A stretch of 64,000 nt of DNA from Climacium dendroides. Its lineage: Eukaryota; Streptophyta; Bryopsida; Hypnales; Climaciaceae. The position numbers and the translations under genes were made by a program. Under the pieces are notes generated by a model, which saw only the letters and a list, made by a program, of their open reading frames with translations, was not told the origin of the DNA and searched no databases. The stretch spans positions 27,852,582-27,916,581 of the forward strand of contig OX467092.1 in the NCBI GenBank assembly GCA_950106755.1. The letters run 5' to 3'. Shown piece by piece: positions 34,984 to 46,310 of the stretch. Numbering within the stretch: position 1 is the first letter of the stretch; every line of letters begins with the position of its first letter.

Positions 34984-36686
34984 TGTCAGAAGCAAAGAAA
35001 ATAGATTTTATCTATTTCCAATAGAATTTGAAGTAAGAAATCCATTCATAGTACATTTTTTGTATTCTGTGGGGTAGAAATAGAGAAATTACTAGAGTTA
35101 TGGATTAACAATTGTAGAGGCTCTTAATTGCAGTAAAATGGTTAGGGAGGAAGTTTGCACTTTCCGTCCTAACCGGAAACCGGAGCTTGGAGAGTTGTCC
35201 AAAAAGTATTTTCAAAGACTTTTTGTAGTATCGGAACTAGATCCGGAATCAATCCGGAACTATTCCGAACTAACGGATCCGGAATCCGGAAATGTCTAGG
35301 ATCCGGATGAAGATCCGGATAAGATCCGGAATCCGGAAAATGATTTGGAATAGAAGCCTCATACCAGGCGGCAACGAAGACGACTCTGACTAGAAGCGGA
35401 AGGGAGGATCCGGAACGGGCAGATCCGGAATGGATCCGGAATTTTAGGGATTTTCGGAACTTTAGGGATTTCCGAAAATTTAGGATGTTCCGGAAATTTA
35501 GGAAGATCCGGAATTTTAGGGATTTTCGGAACTTTAGGGATTTCCGAAAATTTAGGATGTTCCGGAAATTTAGGAAGATCCGGAATTTTAGGGATTTCCG
35601 GATTTATAGGATCTAATGCTAGCCTTTCCGGATATCCCGAGAGGTTCAGGGATTGGTGGCCTGGATTTCCGGGTTTCCTTTTCAGGCTTTTAGGAGTTGA
35701 CTTTGGATTTTTGTGTTAGTATTTTAAGGGCATGCAAGTTAGTTGTCTGCCATTCCATCCTACTCCATTCGATCTTAGTGCTTTCACGTATGTATTACGA
35801 TTTCCTTTTCTTAATCTAAGTTAGCCAAGGTGCTTCTAGCTGCACTTTGCTTAGACGGAATCTTTGACTCAGTGTATGCATGTATGATTGTATCCTTGTA
35901 CTGGAGAAAGAGAAGGGAGGGAGAGAAGGAATCCGGATCTTGAGCTACGGATCATCTGGGGGTGGAGCTAGTGAGAAGGAACGCAAAGCTGAGTAAGGGA
36001 GTGTAAGTGCAACGTGCTTTTAAATTGCCGGAACGGCAATCCGGGTAAGACGGTAGAGGTCCATGCGAGTCCGGAACCAGGAGGGTTCTGTGCGGAGTTA
36101 AGCAACCGCCGAAGGAAAGGATCTCCCGCTACTTCGGAAAGTCTACCAACCTCCCCCTTGGTATATTGTCTTCTCCTTGATATTCTATTCTTTTGGGTCT
36201 ATAAGTTCTGATCCATCGTTGTAGTAAGAGAAGTGTGAAAAGTGCTCTATGTGACCAGATTCCGGATCGGCCAATCCGGAAACTGTGAGAGAATACTCCT
36301 CCCTCCTCCTACAACTGTATTGTCTTGGGTGTGTTGTTTAGTAGATTTAGAATACAGAGAGGATAATTGTACAAGTGGTGAGTCCCCACCTCTTTCTAGA
36401 TCAAGAGCGGACCCTCTGAGGGTAAAACAGAGGCAACAAAAACCAGTGACGGAAGAGAGACGGAATTCAGATCCAGAGATGTCCGGATCCGGAACGGAAT
36501 CCGGAATGTACTAAGTTTCCGGAACGAGATAGGGTGAGTGAAGAACGAGGATTAAGTGAGTAGTCACGATCCGGATACTTCTAACTTAATCGATATCTTA
36601 CTAGAAGTTCCCTGGAACGATAATTCGTGTCATCTTGCAACCATTTGTCGTTGTAAGGATACTTACGGCTAACTGCGCGTACGACA
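34984..36686 (+). mobile_element. Unit C: 1.7 kb ORF-less solo LTR
   Basis: Starts TGTCAGAAGC, ends GCGTACGACA, with ACATC duplicated on both sides (34979-34983, 36687-36691). The last 1.06 kb (from about 35620) matches the 3' part of copies A and B, including CTATAAG at about 36199. The first 640 bp are unrelated to A and B and hold no ORF. It is therefore a structural variant of the same LTR family, or a related family sharing R-U5. It contains the 72-bp tandem repeat listed separately and many TCCGGA strings. Confidence 0.85.
35433..35605. repeat. 72-bp tandem repeat in LTR unit C
   Basis: GATCCGGAATTTTAGGGATT starts at 35433, 35505 and 35577, giving two complete identical units and a partial third. 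It lies in the region where unit C differs from the ORF-bearing units. Confidence 0.9.
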
Positions 36687-36802
36687 ACATCAATGGACAT
36701 CGTTGTTGACATAAAAACATGGGTTTGTTTTTTGATGTCACCTAAAAGCCGTTCCTTTTGATGTCAATCCGTCACGTAAAACAAGGTTTTCTTATAGTAT
36801 AG

Positions 36803-37120
36803 GTTAAGGAACTCATCCGGAAATTCAACAGATATGTCTTCAACTGCTTCCGGTCCTCTCTGCCTGGAAAGGTAGTCTGCGTTCAAGTTTGCTTTCTCCG
36901 GTTTAACTATAACCTCGTAGTTAAACTCCTGCAGTAGAAGGATCCATCGTGCTATCCTTCCGGACAAATCCAGTTTATTTACTAGGTACTTTAGGGAATC
37001 ATGATCCGTGTGGAAAATGACTTTATACCCTAGCAAATAGTGTCTGAACTTCTTACATGCATAAACTACAACAAGGGCTTCTCTCTCAGTCGTGGTATAC
37101 TTTCTTTCAGCTGTGCTCAT
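36803..37120 (-). pseudogene. gypsy RNase H domain, interrupted by a MITE
   Basis: YTTTEREALVVVYACKKFRH and FHTDHDSLKYLVN are the standard Ty3/gypsy RNase H landmarks. IARWILLLQEF and ADYLSR follow. The frame runs into the MITE at 36802; the natural continuation is found beyond it at 34872-34768 (with KTRNMEKEAAVFHI). The RT-RNase H junction at 37256-37120 contains another stop. Confidence 0.9.
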
Positions 37121-37255
37121 TTGCCTGCTTGCATAGTAAATTGGACATTCCGATTTGTCCTTGGCTTGCCATAAGATGGCCCCAAGGCACCATGCGGATG
37201 CGTCCAGGGTTACATGGAAATCCTGTTTCCAATCCGGTGGAGACAGAATGGGTGA

Positions 37256-38080
37256 CTAGACTAGTCTCTTTTTCAACTCCTCAAAAGCTAATTGTCGTTC
37301 TTTTGTCCAGATGAACTCCACTTCCTTCTTTAGAAGCTCAGTTAATGGATTTGCTAATTTGGCATATCCGTCAATGAATCTTCTATAGTACCCCACACAT
37401 CCTAAGAAATCTCGGATTTCCCGCACACAAGAGGGCGGGACAAGTGTCAAGATTGCCTTGACCTTGTCGGTATCAACTTCTAGTCCCCTCTTACTCACAA
37501 TGTGGCCAAGTAGAATTCCGGACTGCATTCCCAAGAAACACTTACTCGGATGTAGTTTTAGTCCAATTTCTCTGCATCTCACGAATGTCTTCTCTAGGTA
37601 CTCCAGGTGTTCCTCATTTGTACTGAAGACTGCAAAGTCATCAATAAATATTTCCAGGAAGTGCCTAAAAAAATCCCGGAAAATATCCATCATTAACCTT
37701 TGAAAGGTTCTGGGGGCATTGCACAATCCGAAAGGCATCCGGTTAAAAGCAAACGTCCCCCATTCTGTGGTGAACGTTGTCTTCAACTGGTCAGCCAGTT
37801 GAATCGATACTTGGTTGTATTCGGAAAACCCATCCAGGAAACTATAACATTCCTATCCGGATACATGATCCAGGATTATATCCATGAATGGCAGCGGAAA
37901 ATAATCCTTCTTAGGTGCTGCATTCAGCTTCCGGAAATCTTGACAGACCCAGATCTTCACCTTCCCATCTGCTCCCACTTTCTTAGAGACAACTACAATA
38001 GGCGACACCCATTTTGAATTGCTAACTGGGTAGATGAATCCTGCTTCTAGTAGCCTATCGATTTCCTCCTTCACCATCAA
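37256..38080 (-). pseudogene. gypsy reverse transcriptase
   Basis: The N-terminal part (38080-37853) has EEIDRLLEAGFIYPV, WVSPIVVV and the DFRKLN box. A stop TAG at 37853-37855 interrupts it. The frame then continues with FLDGFSEYNQ, the FAFNRMPFGLCNAP box and the catalytic FIDDF box (YxDD position). The thumb/connection region has LGHIVSKRGLEVD and FLGCVGYYRRFI. An additional TGA and TAG lie in the linker before it (about 38192 and 38106). Catalytic residues are kept, but the breaks make it inactive. Confidence 0.9.
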
Positions 38081-38707
38081 TGAGTACTTCGGGTTAAGTC
38101 TGTACTACCTTTGTCTCACCGGAACTACTCCTTCCACTAGGTCGATTCGGTGTTCCCCAAGATCCAGTGGTATTCCACTAAGATCTATGGGGGTTCATGA
38201 AAATACGTCTATGTATTTCTTCAACAATTTGGTGTAACTTCTCTTCTCATTCCTATTAAGAGATTTTCCCAGGAAAAATGATTTTCCGGGCTCCACCTCT
38301 ATCTTCTCATAGTCAGACGAATTGACTATGTTTTTGATTTGGCCCGATTCCTGTTCTTTCGGATGGACCGGAAAATCGCTCCAGGGAACATCTGTCTTCT
38401 CCGCACTTAGTCCCACTGGTGGCAAACTTCTGTTGGTAATCTGCCGATTAATCCATTTGGACGTCAAAGATACACTTGCTTCACCCATCGATCTATCCAC
38501 CCCTTGACAAGGTATCGAATCCGGGGGACCTCTGTTTTCCGGTTCTCCCAACTCCACCGTGGGCTGAGGGAAATTGAAATCAACTTCGGTCATCCCATCG
38601 AACTCTTTCACATAATAAGCTGGGGTGGAAGACGAGTCTTCTGGGTTAGACCAGTCCATCGTGTATCCTTCTGACTGGCTTGTTTCTCCCATGTGTTCCT
38701 CTAACTT

Positions 38708-39058
38708 CTAGGGTATCCTGACACCCGGCTTCCCTATAACAAACTCCTTCTTTCCCCAATCCACAAGTACTCGGGCAGCATAGAGCCACGGTCTACCAAG
38801 CAATATGGGAAATGGCCTTCCCTTATCCACCTGTATGATGACGAAGTTCAGAGAGTACATTGTCTCACCAATCCAAGTTGGAACCTGAGAAAGTCGTCCA
38901 ACCGGGATCACCCTCGACTGATCCGCCATGCATAACACTTGGCTCGTAGTTTCAAACTTGGTGAATCCTAAGTCGAAAGCTATTTCTTCTAACATCAGGT
39001 TTACTCCTGAACCTCCATCAACTAACACCTTTGGGATGGTACATCCTTCAATCTCCAC
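38708..39058 (-). pseudogene. gypsy aspartic protease-like domain
   Basis: Contains VLVDGGSGVNLM, the active-site region. The usual D-T/S-G appears as D-G-G-S, which keeps the Asp. It is followed by a flap-like hydrophobic stretch and ILLGRPWL, a typical end of plant gypsy proteases. The frame ends at TAG 38708-38710 just after the domain. The frame upstream of 39058 is also open, so the start given is only the first Met. Confidence 0.75.
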
Positions 39059-39637
39059 TGTGACTTCCGGTGGTCCATAATCTTCAACTTTATCAAAGTT
39101 AACTACTACAGCCGGAAGTTTGAATATTTGTTTTCTCCTCTTGGTCCAAGCATCTCGGATCAGCTTCTGATATTGGGCATTGTCTTCAAGAAGTTGCCCG
39201 ATAGTAACATTGGCTTTTTGATCTTTGATATCTTGTAGAATGTCATATTCGTTTCCTTGTTTGACCGGATCTACAATAACCGGATTATCCTCAAACCTTA
39301 CCCGTGGTGGTGGGACAGATTGTCCGGAATTTGGAACATCCTTACCCCAACTACTAGACTCGGAAGCTCTAATCTTATGACTAATCTCACGACTGATATC
39401 CTCTGGGATCCCTTTGGGCTCTACCCCATTTTCCGCGGTTGCTATGGGTTTGGGTATCCTGGATTCAACTAAGTAGTCAGAACTACTAGAATCCGGACCC
39501 CTTATTCTACTTTTTCTATTCTTCCTACTGCTATTCTTTTTCCTACTCCTTTCTGCTCTCCTTTTCTTGGTGGAGCTACGGGTATCTACTCTGAGGATAG
39601 TCTTTTCTGGTCTACTAAGTAGCTCTACCCCACCCTG

Positions 39638-40505
39638 TCAATTTTCCGGGTTCTCAATTCCGGTTTTGGATCCGTAATTGAGTCCAGTCTGCTCTCTAGG
39701 GGGTATCTCTACTTGTTTGTAAGTAATTTTCGGTTGTGGGGCCTTGGGACATTGTCCTGCCATATGTCCGTATCTTTGGCAATTCTGACAAGGAAGGACC
39801 ATAGGTGCTCCTTGATTTACTCTATAAGGACAAACATTGGCATAGTGATCGGCTCCTCCACAAATGAAACAAAAACCGTAAGGTTTAAACTGGGATGCCA
39901 TACCTGGAGTTATAGGCCTAGGGTCGTTTCTGTTCATCAGGTTGTTGCGCATCAGCATCTGTGGTGACCTCCCTTTTCCAAACGTAGGCTGGATCTGGAA
40001 AACCGGATTCACGTCTCCTTCGTCTTCCTCATCTGGAAGAGTATAAAACACCTCTCTTTTTGGATTGATGTAGTTTATCCTTCTGCCAAAAGTTCTATTA
40101 CACTCATTGGGAAAATGCCCCACTTCTTGGCATCTAGGACACCATACATTCGCCCGGTTAGCCGAAACTGTTCTCCTTGGGTTCCGGTTTTTTGCCAGGT
40201 TGACCTTGATGGCGTCCAGTGATTCTTGGACCTTCTTCATGAACTCCTTGGTCTCATCTTTCTCCAACTTAACTTTGACAACTCCTTTGCCCTTCTCTGC
40301 TTTAGAGTACTTTGTATGGAGACAGTTCTTGGATCTGGATGTTGATCCGGTTGGGGCTTCTGAATCTGAATCTGAACTGTCCGACGGAGAAGTAGGAGTG
40401 GCACTGCCATTGTTTGAACTGGAGCTATCCGAGTACCTCCTCCTTCTTCTATCCTTCTTGGAATGCTTTTTGCCTTTTTTCTCTCGTCTCTGGAGTGCGT
40501 TCCGG
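39638..40505 (-). pseudogene. gypsy gag fragment with three CCHC zinc knuckles
   Basis: The frame runs from about 40505 through a Lys/Arg-rich and Ser-rich stretch into three knuckles: CPRCQEVGHFPNEC, CFICGGADHYANVC and CQNCQRYGHMAGQC, all with the C-x2-C-x4-H-x4-C spacing. Knuckles of this type bind nucleic acid during packaging. A TGA at 39638-39640 interrupts the frame, which continues into the protease region. The gag N terminus is lost at the junction near 40505. Confidence 0.85.
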
Positions 40506-40506
40506 A

Positions 40507-42050
40507 GAGATTCCTTTGTTCATAATAAGGCTCGAAACAAGTTGAAAACAAAGAGAGCCATGGATTTGGTGTATGTGTATACCAAATCCAGAGTCCTCGC
40601 TGCTTCAAAGGAGAACGATGAGAAGATGTGGTACCGCGAGAATGCGGAGTCAGAGGAATCCGAGGGGCTTATGGAGGATGATGAAAGTAGTGATCATGAT
40701 GTCGAGGAAGAACATCTTCCACGGCGTGGAAATGAGGAGGTCAATGACGACAGAGGGGAATCGGAATTGGAACCAGAAACAAGTGATGACAACCTCAAAT
40801 CCGATGAAGAAGAGGATCTAAACGAGGACACGTACGCTTTTCGTGGTAGACCGTCACAAAGACGAAATGAGTATGATGATGACATGATTGACTTGGGTAC
40901 AAATAACCGAGATGAATTTGAATTTTTAGAAGACGAAGATCTACCTTCTATAGCGAGATTTGTAGATGGGAGCCGACTTCTAAACAGCCATACCGTTTTG
41001 GCAAACAAGGAAGACACCATTGTAGAAAAGGCGGTTCAGAACGGGATATCAGTTACAAGAGGCCAAACTTTACAAGCAAATGAAGTGATTGAACGTGAAA
41101 GGTCTCCATCCATACCATTAGGCCAACCTGGAGAAAATGACAAACTACATTCTTGGGAGAAAATGAATGCGGACAAAACAAACTTCGAATTTGGAGAAAA
41201 ATTGGTTGATAAGAGCATTGAAGGACCGAGCTCCCTAAGCCTTAAACTGCTAGAGGTATTGGATAAGGGGGATTCAGGTTCGAAAGAGTGCAGAAGTTCG
41301 AACATGGTCCACAATGGCCAAGGCAGAAATGACAACATGTAGAGGTCGCAACGTCCAACGAATAACGATCCTCCACCCGCTCCACGCTCATTGTTGAACG
41401 GTGGAAGTGGTAGTACTACTCTGGGGGGTTCAGCGAGTTTTCTACCTACATTGCAAGCTTCCAACATTCAAGAAGAAACTGTGAAGCGGAAATTCACTAC
41501 TTTAGAGTGTACTAGTGATGGAGAAGATGAGACATTGGAATCAATGTTCAAGAGCATAGCAAGTCGCCCACCACAATGTTCTCAAAGACTAGAGGACATG
41601 AAACTGCGATCTCTGAATGAAATAACAGCGGTCGCTTGCCAATGGAGGCAACAGGCAAAAGAAGCAATGGTAGAAGAATCCGCTAAATCTAAGAAGAAAT
41701 GAGTGATGGAGCCATTTGCTATCTCCCCAAGGAAGAAAGTACATGGAGGAAAAAACCCCTTGGATACACGACTATCCCTTCCAACTCTTCCCGCAAGGAA
41801 AGGACGATTGGCCGGCGGTCTTCGAGAACGCATCCTCGGTAAGAATTTCTTACGGAGGAAGGATGATCCAAACATAGGCAAGGGGAAGAAAGCTTCTACA
41901 TCTACGGAAATCAAAGGAAAAGAGAAAGAAAAAGTATTGGCTTCATCAGATGATGAAGACAATACTTTCGACGATGAAGACGACGAATGGATATCAAGAG
42001 ACTATAGTAGTGGGGCAGAGGTAAAAGGAGATAGTGATTATCATCTTTAG
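40507..42050 (+). pseudogene. hAT transposase C-terminal region with long acidic tail
   Basis: The frame begins with SFVHNKARNKLKTKRAMDLV (ending VYVYTKSRV), the end of the hAT dimerisation domain (Dimer_Tnp_hAT). The rest of the domain and the catalytic core are missing; the gypsy remnant abuts here. About 500 further codons form a charged, low-complexity tail (Asp/Glu-rich around 40650-40960, Lys/Arg patches near 41690 and 41760-41900, acidic end). Two in-frame stops are seen, TAG 41340-41342 and TGA 41700-41702, without frame change; the frame ends TAG at 42048. Tails like this follow the domain in some plant hAT proteins, but I cannot say that all of it belonged to the transposase. Confidence 0.7.
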
Positions 42051-42429
42051 GAATTGAATCTTACATTCTTAGAACGGGTTAGATTAGAATACGTTACATA
42101 GATAGTTCTTCAAATCTTTATGATTTGAATTTGGAAGACTTTATGAACGCAGGAGAAATGAGGTTTGACATTTGACACGCATTGCTCTATAATAGGAATT
42201 TGCGTGTTTATTTTGAAAAATGTAATAAATCTTTTTTATTCATTATCTTTGGTTGAATGGTTGAATAGGAAATTGAAGAAGTCTTCACTACGTGTATTTT
42301 GGTTATTCATTCTCCATGTACAAAACAAATAAATCAGATAATTTCTTGGGAAGCATTAGAAATAATGAACCTCAGAAAGAAAGCTTGTATAGAAACTGAA
42401 ATCTGTAAATACCAAATTACAAAATTGAA
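42051..42429. other. hAT 3' flank
   Basis: AT-rich, no gene. Presumably 3' untranslated and subterminal sequence of the hAT copy; no terminal repeat was identified. Confidence 0.4.
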
Positions 42430-42890
42430 GATCGTGGTTGGCAGAATGGCGGGGGGGAGGGGGGGCACAACGGCAGCACTGCAGCAGATTCTCCGACCGC
42501 GTGGAAGGCCGCGGATGGGCCGACCGCAGGTCCGTAGCGGACCGTCCACGAGAGAAAGAGAAGAGAGGCAAGGGCCATGGACTGGCCGACCGGGCCTACT
42601 ACAGGTTTAACGACGGTCCGACCGGCGACCGCAGCGGACGGGGCCGACCGATGGTTCGCAACGGACTGTCCTACCGCGCGAATGGGTCGACCGCGCCAAA
42701 TGGGGCCGACCGCGCCGGACGGGGCCGACCGATGGTCCGCAACGGACTGTCTGACCACGATGATGGGCCGACCGCGCCGGGCGGGGCCGACCGATGGTCC
42801 ACAATGGACTATCGGACCACGATGATGGGCCGACCGCGTCGGGCGGGGCCGACCGATGGTCCGCAACGGATCGGCCGACCGTAGCGGCCG
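42430..42890. repeat. GC-rich tract A with 63-bp tandem units
   Basis: Abrupt GC-rich island in AT-rich DNA. GGGGCCGACCGATGGT recurs at about 42640, 42721, 42784 and 42847 (spacings about 80, 63, 63). Between these lie ACGGACTGTC.GACCACGATG and GGGCCGACCGCG. GGCCGACC/GGTCGGCC-type words also occur in GC tracts B and C. Open frames on both strands here are produced by the repeat and lack stops because of base composition. Confidence 0.85.
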
Positions 42891-45599
42891 CATAAAGGTG
42901 ACCCAAATGATTAAGAGGTCATTTGCCATTCGGGAAATTGGGACTTACTGTGATTCTTGTCTTCAGGTCTCAGGTCTGAGGTTCGATCACTTGAGTTCAT
43001 GCGGTGGTATGAGGCTTGGTTTCAACTTCCAACAACCAATTCGCATTTCTCAAAAATGGGTGATCTATTCATTCTTTGTGGAAAAGGGTGGGGGATGATT
43101 GGACGAATGAATTGATCCTCTTGCTTAAGTAGATGTTCCTATAAGGTTGGAAGAAGTGAAAGTTGAATTCCGTTCAAAGATTTTCGTATCACTATTATGA
43201 TTCAGAAGTCTTCGACCGGAAGGCAAAAATCATCCCTTCCAACCTTCAAGGAACGTCAATACCATATTACCATGACATTTTTTTTTGGAGGGGGGGGGGG
43301 CGGGAATTTGGTTTAGCAAACTGTACAAATTATACATTTATACATAATTTGGGAATGAACAATAACAAAGCTAAAGCCCTTGCCAACGAATCTTAACTGA
43401 AACCTACTACTAGAAAATGCAAAGAGTAAATTACTTAAATATTTTTCGATTTCAGGGCTACAGTTTTTCACGGCTAGTCGGCTATGTCACCATGTAGCAT
43501 TCTTTACAGAATTACAATGCATATATTTATATGGTCAAACTATAAATGGAACCGGTTTTAAATGAAAACAAGGTTTCATGTAGCAGAGAAAGCTCTATGT
43601 GAAATCCCTACATAAGTACATTTGTATTCTTTGTAATTTGAAACCTCCAACCAAATTGTTCCGCAAAATATTTAATCCAAGCTGGAAAGCTCAAATGAAT
43701 GAAGAAACACCTATACTATTTTCTATCTCACCTTGCATGTTGATTTGTTTGTTGGCCAGAAATTCTGCATTTTAGATCTACATGACTCAAGATTTATTAA
43801 TAAGGTATTTATAACTATTTTACAGCTTATCTAATTTCTTGGCAATTTTAATATTTGGGATTTTTAGGACTATTTAGTACCCGAATAAACAAATTTGAAT
43901 CTGAGATTTGAAGAAGATGATTTTGTAGCAAACTTAAAGGAATCCTAAAAATATTGAATTTTATGTGGTGTACAAGTTCACTAAATGAAATTTTTTATTA
44001 ATGACTTTTGAAACGCGTAATGTTCTTTGAATGGTTCTTTTCATAAATGACCATCTTCAGAAAATTGTTACAAATGGGATTTTTATAATATTTGTATAGT
44101 TTTTCCCTTTTTTTTTTAATTACACGTTAGAGCATATATTTTCTTGAAATTGGAACTATTCTAGAACTTTCTCCTACTTATAGAATTTTTTGGTGGTTTT
44201 TTTTTGGGTAATTGCCTTCATCTTGAAAGTGAATACATTGGACATTACTTGGACATATTTCTTCAATGTTTTTTGAATATTTTTCTTTTAAATTTTGAAA
44301 GTATTCTACAAAAAAATCATGAGTATTGGACGAAGCACAACAAAATTATCAAATGTTTCTTGCAGTCACCTAGATCCATTAGAAATTAGAAAAAATTTAG
44401 AATTTTCATTGTATTTTATTTACATTTCAATGTCAAAAGGCTCCCAATTCTATATTTGGAATGATGAACTAAGTGACTAGGAAGATGTTTCATCTAAATC
44501 AAGATGTTTTATCCAAAATGATTCTGGAGAGTGCAAACCTTCAATGACCAATTTGATGAAATGGAGGTAACCAATAAACCAATATGTACACAAAGAATAG
44601 AAGCAAAAATATACAAGATTTAGAATATTATTCTTTTGTTAAATTACTAACAACAACTTCAAGGGGCTCTAACTTTAATCCCTCAAGTTGACTTCACATA
44701 AATACCTAAATATGACCTATAAACAGAAACCGAATTATTTAATGCATTATTGCATTGAGATTTGTAACTTTAAAGGACAGTTTGTTTAATTGTTTAGATG
44801 CAATTTTATGAAATGGAATTGGAGTTGGAGATGGAATAAGGTCATTCTATATTTAACTATAGTGAAAAGTGATTGAATGAGTATTTTATCATAGTTTGTA
44901 ACTTTGTATAATCATACTTTCTTAGTTTTTGTTGGATTTTATTCGCAATTGAAGGGTGATTTTAAGAAATACTCATATTATTTTAGAGTCATGTATTGAG
45001 TGCTTGCAAGTTGCAATGTCTTTTTTTATAACTTTTCATACTTGATTTTTTTTGAGTTTACTAAAGTTTTGACTACTGAAAGCAATACTTTTACTCTTTT
45101 AGAAACAAGCTTTTACAAGTTCTGAAGTTTACAGTTCAGATTTTAAGTATTTCACAAAGAATCATTATTTTATGATTATATGCATTAGAAAATGACCCTA
45201 AACTTCACTTTTCTTCAATTACATATTTTTAAAATTCACCATGAAAAAATGAAAATTTAGTCTCTCTCCCTCTATATATATTTATAGTTTGTAGTCAAAG
45301 TACTTATAAGATGTAAGAATGAATCAATTGCAAACATATTTGATGAAGAGAAATATCGAAATTCTAAAAGTGAGTAGTCATCAGAATTACGGGTAGGATT
45401 CATGGTTTTTAGGGTATAGGGTTTAGGGTTTAGGGTTTAGGACATGGAGTTATTTTTCAAGTTTCACATTGAAGGGGCAAAATTCCCGCTGTCAGTTTTC
45501 AAAGTTTTTATGTCCTTACTTGAAATTCATGACGAACTAATGGTCTAACAGGCTGCCAGCTCACTCCTTTGGATTCTCTACTCACAAATAACTAATTTG
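42891..45599. other. AT-rich stretch without a supported gene
   Basis: No recognisable coding sequence. A homopolymer G run lies at about 43288-43300 and a short telomere-type repeat at 45414-45441 (separate entry). ACTACTAGAAAATGC at about 43408 resembles a CACTA terminus but lacks the leading CAC. Confidence 0.6.
45414..45441. repeat. Short interstitial TTTAGGG repeat
   Basis: Three perfect consecutive TTTAGGG units with one degenerate unit on the left. This is the Arabidopsis-type plant telomere motif. Too short to mean a chromosome end; possibly a repaired break or a chance telo-box. Confidence 0.7.
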
Positions 45600-45835
45600 G
45601 AGAATCCACAGGTCGTGGGCTGCCTGGCCGTCCGCTCGGCGGACACTGCGCCGACCAAGCGGTCGGCAAAAGCAGCGACCCGTCTGCTGAGTGGACGGGC
45701 CGACGGCTGATCGATCGGGGCAGATGAAGTCCATCCGTCTGCCCATCCACTCGTCCGCTCGGCGGACGGCCTGACGGCCAAGCGGTCGGTGCGGCCGTCC
45801 GACTCGGCCGTCCGTACGAAGAAAAGTTCGAAGGG
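45600..45835. repeat. GC-rich tract B
   Basis: CGTCCGCTCGGCGGAC occurs twice (about 45629 and 45751), each a near-palindrome, with AAGCGGTCGG, GGACGGGCCGACGG and CGGCCGTCCG between them. Composition and word content match tract C (50.5-51.0 kb). It runs directly into the open frame starting at about 45789. Confidence 0.75.
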
Positions 45836-46202
45836 GAAACCACAAGAACTAGATTGGGATGTTTACTTCGAAGAATTCAATGTGGCAAAGGAGGGGTGGG
45901 AGTACGAGTTCGACAAAGTGTGGACTTGTACAATGTGCAAGAAATATGTGACCATGTCACACATAGCCAAACTGTGGCTAGCAAATGATAGTTTGGAGAA
46001 GCAAGTGAGACGATGGGAAGGCCCTATGAAGACGTGTAGGAATAGACACTTTGTAGAGAGATACGAAGAAATTTGGGCAGCTTCAAATCTAAGTCCCTCG
46101 AAGCCTACCATCATGAACTATTCTACCATAGCAATGGTTTGGGCGGAGATTGTACTCCAGAAAGACGTTGACTGGCGTACAGTTATAGGGATGAATAAAT
46201 AG
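45789..46202 (+). CDS. Hypothetical protein with a WTCTMC zinc-like motif
   Basis: Open frame that enters from GC tract B without a clear ATG; the protein-like part begins at about 45830 (SSKGKPQELDWDVYFEEFN). It contains KVWTCTMCKKYV with a following H, suggestive of a small zinc finger such as the N-terminal BED-like finger of hAT proteins, though the second His/Cys pair is not obvious. The frame ends TAG at 46200-46202 (GMNK). Two helical stretches with conserved-looking Trp residues follow the Cys pair. No family recognised. Possibly the first exon or a fragment of a transposon protein together with the next ORF. Confidence 0.35.
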   Translation: MRPSDSAVRTKKSSKGKPQELDWDVYFEEFNVAKEGWEYEFDKVWTCTMCKKYVTMSHIAKLWLANDSLEKQVRRWEGPMKTCRNRHFVERYEEIWAASNLSPSKPTIMNYSTIAMVWAEIVLQKDVDWRTVIGMNK

Positions 46203-46310
46203 ATGAAGATGACGTGTCACTCAACTGTGGTGTTCACTAACTAGCGTGGTGAAAGTGATTGCATGCCGGCTTAGTCGAACCGAGGTCAATTTGGGTGCCC
46301 AAGTTGGCCT

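Larger units (their letters stand above)
34876..36799. mobile_element. Second CACTATAAGAAACC MITE, split by an LTR unit
   Basis: Left half 34876-34983, right half from 36687 or 36692 to 36799; together they match the intact MITE at 23160-23387 closely. Flanking 3-bp duplication TAG (34873-34875 and 36800-36802). The last base is A instead of G. It sits inside the gypsy pol remnant: the pol frame can be followed across the insertion site on the minus strand. Confidence 0.85.
34766..40505 (-). mobile_element. Ty3/gypsy remnant (gag-pro-RT-RNase H), minus strand, truncated both ends
   Basis: Coding order on the minus strand: basic gag tail and three CCHC knuckles (40505-39640), linker, protease (39058-38711), linker (38692-38195), RT (38080-37256), RNase H (37120-36803). 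After the split MITE a short post-RNase H piece follows at 34872-34768. It then stops abruptly at the CACTA-2 terminus, so integrase and both LTRs are absent. Protease upstream of RT and no integrase before RNase H fit the Ty3/gypsy order. The right edge abuts the hAT tail near 40500. The region shares the richness in TCCGGA with the LTR units, suggesting it is the internal part of the same retrotransposon family. Confidence 0.85.

Noticed and set aside
40107..40500. Plus-strand extension of the hAT frame upstream of SFVHNK, including LWSAFRR which resembles the NWSAF part of hAT proteins
   Set aside because: The same DNA reads as the basic gag tail on the minus strand, continuous with the CCHC knuckles; the resemblance is most likely chance, so the hAT part is started at 40507.
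42430..42930. Long open frames on several strands (up to 170 codons), Arg/Pro/Gly-rich
   Set aside because: They coincide with the GC-rich 63-bp tandem units; absence of stops follows from base composition and the frames overlap each other on both strands.
43400..43420. ACTACTAGAAAATGC as a CACTA terminus
   Set aside because: Lacks the leading CAC and has no partner or subterminal motif array.
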